A stretch of 30,443 bases of DNA from Acidobacteriota bacterium (GTDB taxonomy: Bacteria > Acidobacteriota > Terriglobia > UBA7540). Made by a program: the position numbers and the translations under genes. The notes below the pieces were generated by a model that saw only the letters and a program-made list of their open reading frames with translations, had not been told where the DNA came from and ran no database searches. Shown in pieces: positions 8,245 to 16,979 of the stretch (position 1 is the stretch's first letter; each line of letters opens with the position of its first letter). The DNA is taken from the NCBI GenBank assembly GCA_021828245.1, contig JAKASC010000003.1, positions 1 through 30,443 of the forward strand, in the 5' to 3' direction.

Positions 8245-11200
8245 TCAGAAGTGCAGCATGAGCCCGAGTTGGATGATGCGCGGGTCATGGGCGCTGGTGA
8301 CCTCTCCAAAACTTCCTGACCCCAGCGCCGAACTTACGCCGGCGAAGTTGGTATGGTTGAAAACGTTGTAAAACTCGAAGCGGAGCTCGGAACGAATTCG
8401 TTCGCTGAGCTGGAAATGTTTGTACAACGACCAATTAAAGACGGTCATTCCGGGACCCGTGACAGAGTTCCTGGCGCCGTTGCCAAAAAAGCCGGCCGGC
8501 GGGGCGGCAACGCTCGAGGTGGTGAACCACTGATTGACTTGGTGGGGGGTTCCGACCACCGCGAGGACATTCGGGCGGCTCGCCAAGCCGTGTCCGGCGC
8601 CGGTCAGGCCAAGGCTGAAGGGCAAGCCCGTTTCCAGGGTGGTGATGCCGGCAAATTCCCAACCTGCCAGCGCCACGCCCTTGGCGCCGCGGGCGCCGCT
8701 AAAGAACGGCAGTCGCCAGTCGTAGTTCATCTGGAGGATGTGCGTGGAGTTGAAGTCAGAAGGCCCCCAATCGGCGCGCAGATCGTAGGCGTTTTGAGGT
8801 TGTTGGCCAAAGGCCGAGGCGTCATCCATCGCTTTCGAATATGTGTAGGCGATTCCAACTTGCAGCCCCTTGCTCATGTGCCGCTCGAAATCCACTTGGA
8901 GGGAATTGTAGTCGCTGACCGCTGCCATCTCCTGTTGCGTAATTGTTCCCCAGCCGACATACGGGCGATAGAGGTTCACGGGAGGCGCCGGTATTTTGTT
9001 GAGGACCGGATTGAAGTTGAAGCCGGCGTAAGGCCGCGGCTGGTTGAGGTTAATGCTCACCGGCAGGTGCTCGCCGTGAGTCCCCACGTAAGCGACGCTG
9101 AGCGTGGTGGAGGGGGAGAGCTGGTGCTGCACACTGAGGCTGTACTGCTCAATCATGGGGGGCGGGTAGTAGGGGTTGATGACCACCAATGAAGACGGGG
9201 CCAGCGGAGCGGCCGTGCCCTCCGCCGGATTATCCATCGGCGGCGTGGTGTTGGAAAGCCCGTAGTCGAGCGTGACGTTGGTGGCGAAGGGAGGATTATT
9301 GGCGACGTTGTACGTGTCGTTTCCCTGCACGCGATAGTAGCCCATGCCAAATCCGCCGCGAATGGCCGTCGTTCCATGTCCCGTCGGATCCCAAGCAAAC
9401 CCCAACCGTGGACCAAAATCGTCGTACACCGTCTGGGCGAGGCCGCGCGGCACGCCGTTGGTGCCAGCCACAAACAGGCCATCCATCAGGTTACACGTCG
9501 TGGTGTCAGGCGTACAGGAGATGTTGCCTTTGCTGTTCAACGTCGGCGCCTGGGCGGCGTTCCACTCCCCCGGAAGGAAGTTGGAGAGCACATTGCCCTT
9601 TGTATAGGTGTGCGGGATAAAGACCCATCGCACGCCCAAGTTCAAGGTTAAGGTCGGTTTTATCCTCCAATCGTCTTGCGCATAGGCTTCCACCTGGCTA
9701 TAGCGGAACTTGGGAACGGTCTGGGTGCTCAATTCGGTGTAACTGTTGGGATAGCCGAGCAGGAAATCGGCCAGACTGTTGCCGGTAAAAGCCCCGTTAA
9801 AACCGAAGTCACCCTGTGACCTTCCTCCCGTGATTTGGTCTTTTTGGGAAAAGATGTAAAGCCCGCCAAACTGGAAGGTATGGTGGCCGAAAACCTTGGA
9901 GACATCATCTTCCCAAGCCCAGTTGCGCTCAAAGTTGTGCCACGGCAGGTCGGTCACATCGTAGGTGCCGTAGCCTTGGGCCAGGAACAAGGAGGGAATA
10001 CGGTTATCGGGGTTGACCGGAAATAGTTGCGGGACGTTGAAGCCCGCAGGGCGTTGATAGACGCCGGCGGGAAGGATTTGAATCCCGTCGTAGCTGACGT
10101 TGAAGTTGAGTTGGTTGACGAGCGTGGGGCTGAAAGTCTTAGTGAGGTCCAGCACGATGTTATAGTCCGGCATGTGCCGGTCCGAGTGGACCGTGGGAAA
10201 AGTGTCCGAGCCGAATTCGGCGGCGGGAAGCTGACGGTAAAACTGCTCATGGATGTAATGTCCGAAGAACTGCAAGCTGTCGCTGAACCGATGGTCAATC
10301 CGAACTAGCTCCTGGGCGTAGTTAATGGGCTCGACCGGGGAAGCCACGTAGTTAATGAAGGAATTCCCCGAAATATCGGCGGAAGGAAACACCCCGGCTT
10401 TCAGAAGCGCCACGGCGTTGGGGTTAAAACAAGCCGGGTTGATTTGCAAACCGCTAATGCAAGTTGCGGGCACGCCAGGAGGAGTCTTGAGCGATTTGGC
10501 GTTATTCACGATGGGCGACTGGCTGAAATTGCCTTCAAGCTCGAGGGGACTCGGCGTATGCAACCGGGTCGTTAAGCCCTCGCGGAAGCGGCGCCATTCC
10601 TGGCTGTAAAAGAAAAATGTTTTGTTGCGCCGGATGGGGCCGCCCAGGGTGAATCCAAAGTCGTTCTGCTTGAGGGGGGCCACGGTGGGAGAGAAGAAAT
10701 TGCGTGCGTCGAAGTCGTCGTTGCGCAGGAATTCATAGGCGGAGCCATGGAATTGGTCTGTCCCATGTTTAATGGCGACGTTGACAATGCCGCCCGCTGC
10801 CGTCGGATAGGCCGCGCTGTAATTGCTGGTCATCACGCGAAATTCCTGGATGGCGGCCATGGCGGGATAGGCCTCGGGTGCGGCATTGGACCCCGTGTCC
10901 AGATTTTCCGCCCCGTCAATCATCCAGTTGTTCGCCCCCAGGCGAACCCCGTTGAACACGATGTTGGAACCGCCGCCCGTGCCCCCTCCGCCCGTGTAAG
11001 GAGAGTCCGGCAGCCGACTGCGGGCGCCGGGTACGAGCGCTGCCAGCGTAATGTAATCCCGACCGTTGACAGCGATGCTGGCAATCTGCGTGTGTCCGAT
11101 GACGTCGCCGATTTCGGCGTTGGAGGTGTTGACGCGGGCGGCGTTGGCCGCCACCGTGACACTCTGCGTGACAGCCCCTATCTGCAATTTCACGTTGAGG

Positions 11201-11580
11201 GTCACGTTCTCTCCGACCGTGACCGGCAGGCCGGTTAGCCGCCACTGTTTGAAGCCAGGGGCCTGCACTACCACGTTGTAGGTTCCCACATCGGGCCCGG
11301 CAACCAGATAATGCCCTGCGGAGTTGGTGGTGGACGTCAACGCGATGTGAGTTGCCGTGTTGGTGAACACGAGCTTGGCGTTTGGTACGGCCGCCCCGCT
11401 CGGGTCCAGCACAAAGCCGCTGATGGACGCGTTCAGATTTTGCGCTCGCGCGGTGAGCGGCAAAACCAAAGTGAAGGCTGACAGGCAAAAGAGAAGCAAA
11501 GCCATCGGACGGCCAGGGGTGGTTCGCTTCCTGCGTTGAACCTTGGTGGTGCCCAGGCGCTCGGTTTCATGTTGCTCCAT
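8245..11580 (-). CDS. TonB-dependent receptor with carboxypeptidase-regulatory domain (Oar-like), complete (1111 aa)
   Basis: Complete outer-membrane receptor of the same class as the partial gene at the left edge. A basic N-terminus is followed by a hydrophobic signal (MALLLFCLSAFTLVLPL) ending at ARAQN. The carboxypeptidase-regulatory domain starts ASISGFVLDPSGAAVPNAK. The plug has AVNGRDYITLAALVPGA and KHGTDQFHGSAYEFLRN. The barrel ends in the typical aromatic C-terminus PRIIQLGLMLHF, as expected for outer-membrane insertion. The ATG at 11580 follows GGAGGTAACG. A promoter and a shared operator-like site lie immediately upstream. Position next to a GH3 enzyme and a transporter suggests glycan uptake; this class is too poorly specific to name a ligand. 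Confidence 0.95.
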   Translation of the reverse strand: MEQHETERLGTTKVQRRKRTTPGRPMALLLFCLSAFTLVLPLTARAQNLNASISGFVLDPSGAAVPNAKLVFTNTATHIALTSTTNSAGHYLVAGPDVGTYNVVVQAPGFKQWRLTGLPVTVGENVTLNVKLQIGAVTQSVTVAANAARVNTSNAEIGDVIGHTQIASIAVNGRDYITLAALVPGARSRLPDSPYTGGGGTGGGSNIVFNGVRLGANNWMIDGAENLDTGSNAAPEAYPAMAAIQEFRVMTSNYSAAYPTAAGGIVNVAIKHGTDQFHGSAYEFLRNDDFDARNFFSPTVAPLKQNDFGFTLGGPIRRNKTFFFYSQEWRRFREGLTTRLHTPSPLELEGNFSQSPIVNNAKSLKTPPGVPATCISGLQINPACFNPNAVALLKAGVFPSADISGNSFINYVASPVEPINYAQELVRIDHRFSDSLQFFGHYIHEQFYRQLPAAEFGSDTFPTVHSDRHMPDYNIVLDLTKTFSPTLVNQLNFNVSYDGIQILPAGVYQRPAGFNVPQLFPVNPDNRIPSLFLAQGYGTYDVTDLPWHNFERNWAWEDDVSKVFGHHTFQFGGLYIFSQKDQITGGRSQGDFGFNGAFTGNSLADFLLGYPNSYTELSTQTVPKFRYSQVEAYAQDDWRIKPTLTLNLGVRWVFIPHTYTKGNVLSNFLPGEWNAAQAPTLNSKGNISCTPDTTTCNLMDGLFVAGTNGVPRGLAQTVYDDFGPRLGFAWDPTGHGTTAIRGGFGMGYYRVQGNDTYNVANNPPFATNVTLDYGLSNTTPPMDNPAEGTAAPLAPSSLVVINPYYPPPMIEQYSLSVQHQLSPSTTLSVAYVGTHGEHLPVSINLNQPRPYAGFNFNPVLNKIPAPPVNLYRPYVGWGTITQQEMAAVSDYNSLQVDFERHMSKGLQVGIAYTYSKAMDDASAFGQQPQNAYDLRADWGPSDFNSTHILQMNYDWRLPFFSGARGAKGVALAGWEFAGITTLETGLPFSLGLTGAGHGLASRPNVLAVVGTPHQVNQWFTTSSVAAPPAGFFGNGARNSVTGPGMTVFNWSLYKHFQLSERIRSELRFEFYNVFNHTNFAGVSSALGSGSFGEVTSAHDPRIIQLGLMLHF

Positions 11581-11615
11581 CGTTACCTCCTACCCTAGGC
11601 CCCGACGCTCTCCGA

Positions 11616-11644
11616 TTCCTACCACGCCAGACGCACCAAGTCAA
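11616..11644 (-). promoter_or_regulatory. Candidate promoter of the complete TonB-dependent receptor
   Basis: On the minus strand TTGACT (11644-11639) and TAGGAA (11621-11616) are spaced by 17 bases. The start codon lies about 35 bases further on, giving a short leader with a strong ribosome-binding site. The -10 match is weak, so this is tentative. Confidence 0.4.
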
Positions 11645-11653
11645 GCGCATTTT

Positions 11654-11665
11654 GGTATCTGATAT
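11654..11665. promoter_or_regulatory. Second copy of the candidate operator (GGTATCTGATAT)
   Basis: This is the reverse complement of the 12-mer at 2916-2927. It lies nine bases upstream of the -35 hexamer of the complete receptor gene. Two copies in equivalent positions are the evidence for function; no protein partner is visible. Confidence 0.45.
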
Positions 11666-12112
11666 ATTCCGTCAGGGGGGCATGAAAGTGACGGGGCAAG
11701 GCGGCCTTTCCGAGCCCCGAAGGCCAACGCCCTGTAGAGCTTAGCAGTCACTGGTCCTCCGACCAAGACCCGCGGCCAGGTAAACAAATTCCGCGTTTAG
11801 CCGATGGGAAGTGATATCGGTCGGTCATGGAAGCCGGTCCGCGTCAAGCGCCAAGCTGACTTCAACGGCCTCTTTTCCTCATGGGTTCGGCGTGTGGCGC
11901 GAGGGCAGGCCGATCAAACCAAGCCGAGCCAACTTGAGCGCCGTTCCCACAAACGGGGCTGCAAGGCCCCGCGCGACACTGGCCCCGAACTCGCCGTAAC
12001 ATACCCCACGGCCCACGGCAAACTGGCTCCTCCGATGGCATCGAAACCAAACATGAACCCTTGGGTGGGGACGGCGCCTGCCGCCCTTGCTGCGCAAGCC
12101 GCCGCCGGGACG

Positions 12113-12250
12113 TCGTCCGTGAGCGTTGTGATTGAGGGCGACGTGCCGGCGCATCCCTTCCCGCACTTTTGGGAGCAGATGTTCGGTTCCGGTCGGGCGA
12201 CACTCTCGCTGCGGGCACAGCGGAGGAATTTGCATGATGCCGGCCAAGTT
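12113..12250 (+). pseudogene. Fragment of a GH39-like glycosidase (beta-xylosidase family) N-terminus
   Basis: The plus-strand frame reads EGDVPAHPFPHFWEQMFGS followed by GRATLSLRAQRRNLHD. The PFPHFWEQMFGSGRA...LSLR block is, from memory, the conserved beginning of acidobacterial GH39/beta-xylosidase proteins. After about 45 residues the similarity stops and the frame ends at 12346. The rest of the enzyme, roughly 450 residues including both catalytic Glu, is missing. A weak hydrophobic stretch just upstream (about 12065-12110) could be the relic of the signal peptide. It probably marks loss of a glycosidase that once stood beside the receptor/GH3 block. An alternative is a chance open frame, which the long family motif makes unlikely. 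Confidence 0.5.
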
Positions 12251-12459
12251 CCGCCGCCGAAGATTGTGCCACTTGCGGCAGAGCATTCTCGACTGACCCT
12301 GCCGTTGATACCTCATGCGCTGGCCTTAATCGAAGTTGTAAACTAATCGTGGGCCGCCACGAAGAGGGGGCGGAGAGCTTTCCGCCTGCTCCTTGCCAAG
12401 CGACCGGGAGTTTCCCGGCAGAGAATGCGGCGCCGGCTTCTTACAGTCTTCATGTCAGG

Positions 12460-14520
12460 TTAAGGAGCGTTCGGCCGCTGCACGCGGGCCGACCGCGCCG
12501 CCGCACCGCCGACTATCATCATCTCAGTCGAATCGGATGAAAGATCGGTGATGGGAGCTTCCCGGTGCTGGTGAGGATAGACGGCGTCCATAAAAAATTG
12601 GTTGGCTTTGCGGTATCGCAAACGGGCCTTGACAACCAGCGGCCCCGCTGCGCCTCTAGGCACCCGGAAGCGGTAGTCGAAGGATTCTGCCTGGCCGGGG
12701 GCAATCGCCGGACGGTAGATCGGACCCATCGGATGCCAAACGTCCTCTGTCATGATGGATTCTCCGTTTGGGGTGAGAGCCAATGGCCGCAGAACATAGG
12801 ACCCTGCTTCAACGTGATTCTTACTATTGAGCGCGCCCGAATGAAATACTTCCTTCCCCGTTCGGTCGCGTACCTCTAATTCAATCCAGACTCGGACCAC
12901 GTTGAGCGGGCCGGTAGGAAAACTGTGGCCCACCTTCCTGTTGGTCAATATGACCTGCAAATCAACCTGCTCGCCATGTCGCACGGTTGCCGGCGCTCTG
13001 ATGGCTATGGGGACAACGGGGCCGCGCGGCCAGACCTTCTGAATCTCCGGCACAAGCTGCTTTCCCGTGAGCCATCGCTCCACATCGCGGACTTGCTGCT
13101 TCGCGTCCGGCGACCTGAGCGCCAAGGGCATAAATTGGTTGGCAGCAGCAAAGCGATGGTCGTGGTATTTCGGTCCCAAGCCAATCCTCAAGTCGTAAGG
13201 ATCGGCTTCGGCGCGCCCTCTCGCGGTCTGGTAGAACATGTGGCACTGTTGGCAGCGTAACCGTTTCCTCGGATTGACATCGGTATTCCACTTATTGTGT
13301 TTCCAGGAGTCGTACTGAGTTTCCACTTGCAAAACGCCGTATTTGCCCACCACGTCGAATTCCTTGTGGCAGGGAGCGCAGGACTTGGCCTGACGGACCA
13401 GCTTCAGACTGAAATCGCGGTCGTGCTGCCAGGGATAAACACGAATCAAAAAATGGTTGATCAATGTCGCGTCATGGTGGGTGCTGTACTCGTAGAGATA
13501 GGGCTGCGGAATTCCCAGCACGTAACTTCCAATCCCGCGTTCGTCCACGTGGCGAACTGCGTGACAAGCGATGCAGGAGTCGCCTTCTTTGTAGCCGGGA
13601 ATATTTTTCCCAAGTCGCGGGTTTCCGTACCCTGACAGCATCGAAACCGGCGCATGGCATCCGCCGCATTTCTTTGTGGATTGGACGCCTTGCACGTCCG
13701 TTGTGGCTTTGCGGACGGCCTGAAAAAACTGGTCTTCTTCCGACCAGTGGTGGGCGCTCGCCCGCCATTCGGCGTAGATGGTTGTGTGACAACCCGAGGC
13801 GCCACAGGCCCGCGAGTTGCCAATCGCTTGCGCGGGGACCGGCTTCCCGGTTTGTAATTCAGTATTGCTGGGAGCAAAGGGATTGGGTCCTGGAGCGGGC
13901 TTGAAGCTCGTGGGCGGCCGGTATTTGTTCAAAGACGGCGCGCGGTAAGTGGCTACACTAGCTGCCCATAACAGGCCAAGGCCCGCTACCACACCCAGCG
14001 CGTATTTCCAAGTACGTCGCCGAGCCAGGCCGTCATCCGCCGCGGGAGTCTGAGCCTGAAGGTCAGAAGGAGATAGACCGTTTTGCCGGCGAGGCAAAAC
14101 GTGAAAGGCCAAAAAGGGGAGAGCGAGCACGCCGCTCCAAAGATGAACGTTGGCCCACCCGTGGCTGATGACCGTCTCAAAGGCCGCTTGCCAAGTGATG
14201 ACCGTCCCGGCGACCACACAAATCGCCAACAACCAAAACCCTACATAGCCACTGACCTTCCGCGCCTTGCGTGGCGCGTGGCGCGTGGCCAGCCAGTGAC
14301 TAAGCTGCCAGAACACCAAGGGAATGAGAATCAGCAAACCCGCTGCCGTATGGAAGAGCACTGCCATTTGGCTCGAAACACTGAACGGCGCAAGCCAAAT
14401 CCAGAAACCCGTGAGGAGGGTAAACAATAATCCGCCGCCCACCCATGCAAAGCCCAGAATGCCGCGTTCACTAATAAAGGCATGGCGAATTGGCGGTACA
14501 GGTTGGTTTTCGCTTGTCAT
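12460..14520 (-). CDS. Membrane-anchored pentaheme cytochrome c (686 aa)
   Basis: Electron-transfer protein with a membrane N-terminal half and a periplasmic multiheme half. Five hydrophobic segments fall at about residues 22-45, 52-76, 92-112, 122-142 and 172-192. Histidines within them (57, 120, 126, 140) could bind b-type heme or quinone. Five c-heme motifs follow: C239-x4-CH, C285GGCH, C316IACH, C381APCH and C423QQCH. The distal part, about 500-680, is a beta-rich domain (QVILTNRKVGHSFPTGPLN) common in acidobacterial multiheme cytochromes. The ATG at 14520 is the first in frame before the first helix. It is transcribed divergently from the molybdoenzyme operon, 189 bases apart, so it is a candidate redox partner passing electrons between that complex and the quinone pool or another acceptor. 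The exact family (c554-like versus other) is not settled. Confidence 0.88.
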   Translation of the reverse strand: MTSENQPVPPIRHAFISERGILGFAWVGGGLLFTLLTGFWIWLAPFSVSSQMAVLFHTAAGLLILIPLVFWQLSHWLATRHAPRKARKVSGYVGFWLLAICVVAGTVITWQAAFETVISHGWANVHLWSGVLALPFLAFHVLPRRQNGLSPSDLQAQTPAADDGLARRRTWKYALGVVAGLGLLWAASVATYRAPSLNKYRPPTSFKPAPGPNPFAPSNTELQTGKPVPAQAIGNSRACGASGCHTTIYAEWRASAHHWSEEDQFFQAVRKATTDVQGVQSTKKCGGCHAPVSMLSGYGNPRLGKNIPGYKEGDSCIACHAVRHVDERGIGSYVLGIPQPYLYEYSTHHDATLINHFLIRVYPWQHDRDFSLKLVRQAKSCAPCHKEFDVVGKYGVLQVETQYDSWKHNKWNTDVNPRKRLRCQQCHMFYQTARGRAEADPYDLRIGLGPKYHDHRFAAANQFMPLALRSPDAKQQVRDVERWLTGKQLVPEIQKVWPRGPVVPIAIRAPATVRHGEQVDLQVILTNRKVGHSFPTGPLNVVRVWIELEVRDRTGKEVFHSGALNSKNHVEAGSYVLRPLALTPNGESIMTEDVWHPMGPIYRPAIAPGQAESFDYRFRVPRGAAGPLVVKARLRYRKANQFFMDAVYPHQHREAPITDLSSDSTEMMIVGGAAARSARVQRPNAP

Positions 14521-14709
14521 GGTGTGTGACCCCGGTCACGTTGCCGTCGCATAGCACGGCGGTCGGTCACGCCCGATCCGATTCGTTCTCGATCCACATC
14601 CGGATTGTACCCGGACTGCTCGCATGGCATGTGTGACGGCCAGCACAGCGGGAGCTGGAGTGCGTTGCTTATCCTGCAATTCACAGCAACACCCGCTGGG
14701 AGGTCATGG
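14521..14709. promoter_or_regulatory. Divergent intergenic region between cytochrome and molybdoenzyme operons
   Basis: These 189 bases must contain the start signals of both divergent units. I see no convincing -35/-10 pair or regulator palindrome. The ribosome-binding site of the molybdoenzyme, GGGAGGT at 14698-14704, lies at the right end and fixes its GTG start at 14710. Confidence 0.4.
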
Positions 14710-16917
14710 GTGCGCGACAAGTTCACGAGACGGGAATTCTTTCGGAGGTCCACTGTTGCAGGGACCTTGGCGACGGTTTCGCCTTCCGCAGGTTCGGCGA
14801 AGCCTCACCCACCAGGCTGGCGCGGCGACACTCGAGTTGCAACCATCGCCACAAATTGCGAGATGTGTTTCTGGCGCTGTGGGGTGCTGGCGGAGGTCGC
14901 CAATGGAAAGGTGCTCAAACTCGAGGGCAACCCTGACCATCCGCTCACTCACGGACGCCTCTGCGCGCGCGGGAATGCCGGGCCCAAACTTCTATATGAT
15001 CCCGACCGCTTGAAGTATCCCATGTTGCGCGTCGGCGAGCGAGGCCAGGGAAGATTTAAGCGGATTTCCTGGGATGAGGCGCTTGATTTTCTGGCCGAGC
15101 GGCTTGCCGAGTTGAAACAGAAATATGGCCCGGAAAGCGTGGCAATTTTCCCCCACGGCGTGGCGCCGGCTTTCTTTCTTACCCTGATGCGAGCCTACGG
15201 AACGCACAACATGGCCGAGCCAGCATTTGCGCAATGTCGCGGCCCGCGCGAGGTAGGCTATGCGTTGACGTTCGGACAGGGACTGGGTTCGCCCGAGCCG
15301 GTGGATCTTGAGGAAACCAAGTTGATGGTTTTGATTGGAACGCACATTGGGGAAAACATCTTCACCTCACAAATCACGGCTTTTGCCGAAGGATTGTCAC
15401 GCGGAGCCAAATTGATTGTGGTTGATCCGCGCTTCTCCACAGCCGCCGCGAAAGCCGACTGGTGGCTTCCCATACGACCCGGGACGGACATCGCGCTGCT
15501 GCTGGCCTGGATGCACGTTCTGATCGGTGAAGACCTCTATGACAAGGAATACATTTCCAAATACGCGCAGGGGTTCACAGAGCTTGCCGCGCACTTGAAA
15601 GAGTTCACTCCGGAATGGGCGGAAGCAATCACCGAGTTGCCGGCTGCGAAGATTCGTGCCACAGCGCGGGCGATGGCCGCGGCCAAGCCTGCCGTGGCCT
15701 TGCATCCCGGCCGTCATACGACTTGGTACGGGAATGACACTCAACGCGCGCGGGCCATGGCCATTGTTACGGCGCTTTTGGGAAGTTGGGGACGAAAGGG
15801 CGGCATTTTTCTTCCCACGGAAATTAAGACCGGAAAGTTTGCTCTGCCGGCGTTTCCGCAGCCAAAGCGCGAAAGGGCCGACGGCGCGGGCACGCGTTAC
15901 CCGCTGGCGTCAGAGGAGCAGGGCGTCACCAACGGCCTCGTGGATGCCACGGTGACCGGCCAACCCTATCCCATCAAGGCCTGGATCGTTTATGGGCAAA
16001 ACGTTCTCGAAAGCATTCCTCAGCGGCCCCGCACGCTCGAAGCGATCAGCAAGCTCGACCTGATGGTGGTGGTGGATGTTCTCCCCATGGAGCAGATTTA
16101 TTACGCTGATCTGGTGCTTCCCGAAGCCACCTATCTCGAGCGCTTCGACATGCCGCAAATTGCCCAAAGCGCCAAGCAGCCCTATATCGCCATTCGGCAG
16201 CCCTCGATCAAGCCACTATATGAATCCAAGCCGGGCTGGTGGATCGCTCAGCAGATGGCTCATCGGATGGGCTTGGAAGCCTATTTCCCTTGGAAGACGC
16301 CCGAGGAATATCTGGAAACGCTGGTCAGGCCGCTGGGCGTCAATATGGACGTGCTTCTGACCAAGGGGGCTGTGGCCTTTCCGGGTCGCCCTTACATTTC
16401 AGACCGACTACCGGAAGACGGGCCGTTGTTTCCAACTCAGAGCGGCAAAATCGAACTCTACTCGCCCTTGCTCAAGCAACTGGGTTTTGACCCGTTACCG
16501 CGCTATACGCCAATCGAAGAACCTCCCGTCGGCTACTTCCGGCTGATTTACGGCCGGGCTCCCGTCCACTCCTTCGCGCGGAGCCAGAACAATGCTTGGC
16601 TGGACGCTCTGATGGATGAGAACGTGGCGTGGATTAACGAAGACGCGGCGCGCGACCTGAGACTGAGCGAGGGCCAGAAGGTCATTCTCGAAAACCAGGA
16701 TGGGGTTCGGAGCCTGCCCATTCGCGTGAGTATCACGAAGGGCATCCGGCGCGATTGCCTGTACATGGTGCATGGCTTTGGGCATGAGTCCCGGCGATTG
16801 AGGCTCGCTTACCACCGTGGCGCTTCCGACACTGGGCTGATGACCCGCGTTAAGGTTGATCCCATCATGGGTGGCACAGGACTGCGGGTAAATTTCGTGA
16901 AGGTTGTCACGGTGTAG
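14710..16917 (+). CDS. Molybdopterin oxidoreductase catalytic subunit, Tat-exported (CISM family; PhsA/PsrA-like)
   Basis: Large catalytic subunit of a complex iron-sulfur molybdoenzyme. The N-terminal TRREFFRRSTVAG is a twin-arginine signal, placing the enzyme in the periplasm. A [4Fe-4S] site is formed by C50-x2-C53-x3-C57-x27-C85. Cys176, in PAFAQCRGPREVG, is the likely Mo ligand. Molybdopterin-binding regions include MVLIGTHIGEN and LIVVDPRFSTAAAKAD, and the C-terminal cofactor domain ends near residue 735. The GTG start at 14710 is preferred over an upstream ATG at 14605: GGGAGGT is correctly spaced before it, and the Tat motif then falls at residues 7-13. The family includes thiosulfate, polysulfide, tetrathionate, sulfite and arsenic enzymes. 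The downstream sulfur-transport and rhodanese genes favour a sulfur substrate (inference). It heads an operon of five genes. Confidence 0.88.
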   Translation: MRDKFTRREFFRRSTVAGTLATVSPSAGSAKPHPPGWRGDTRVATIATNCEMCFWRCGVLAEVANGKVLKLEGNPDHPLTHGRLCARGNAGPKLLYDPDRLKYPMLRVGERGQGRFKRISWDEALDFLAERLAELKQKYGPESVAIFPHGVAPAFFLTLMRAYGTHNMAEPAFAQCRGPREVGYALTFGQGLGSPEPVDLEETKLMVLIGTHIGENIFTSQITAFAEGLSRGAKLIVVDPRFSTAAAKADWWLPIRPGTDIALLLAWMHVLIGEDLYDKEYISKYAQGFTELAAHLKEFTPEWAEAITELPAAKIRATARAMAAAKPAVALHPGRHTTWYGNDTQRARAMAIVTALLGSWGRKGGIFLPTEIKTGKFALPAFPQPKRERADGAGTRYPLASEEQGVTNGLVDATVTGQPYPIKAWIVYGQNVLESIPQRPRTLEAISKLDLMVVVDVLPMEQIYYADLVLPEATYLERFDMPQIAQSAKQPYIAIRQPSIKPLYESKPGWWIAQQMAHRMGLEAYFPWKTPEEYLETLVRPLGVNMDVLLTKGAVAFPGRPYISDRLPEDGPLFPTQSGKIELYSPLLKQLGFDPLPRYTPIEEPPVGYFRLIYGRAPVHSFARSQNNAWLDALMDENVAWINEDAARDLRLSEGQKVILENQDGVRSLPIRVSITKGIRRDCLYMVHGFGHESRRLRLAYHRGASDTGLMTRVKVDPIMGGTGLRVNFVKVVTV

Positions 16918-16979
16918 CGCCGGAAAAGCCGGCGGTAATTTCGGCGTCGAGTAGAGCGCCGCGGCAGAGGGCAAAAGCG

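Larger units (their letters stand above)
11581..12459. other. Intergenic stretch of about 880 bases without an intact gene
   Basis: It holds the receptor promoter and operator at its left end and a decayed GH39-like fragment at 12113-12250. A plus-strand frame is open from 11804 to 12346, but only the GH39-like part resembles a protein. The remainder (about 11670-12110 and 12250-12459) shows nothing recognisable. Confidence 0.6.

Noticed and set aside
8353..9192. 279-codon plus-strand frame opposite the complete receptor
   Set aside because: Shadow of the receptor coding sequence without start signals or recognisable domains.
11804..12346. Intact 180-residue plus-strand gene
   Set aside because: Only the short GH39-like block resembles protein; the sequence before and after it does not, so a fragment is the better reading.
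12404..12418. Hairpin CCGGGA-GTT-TCCCGG downstream of the cytochrome gene as terminator
   Set aside because: The stem is short and no T-tract follows on the minus strand.
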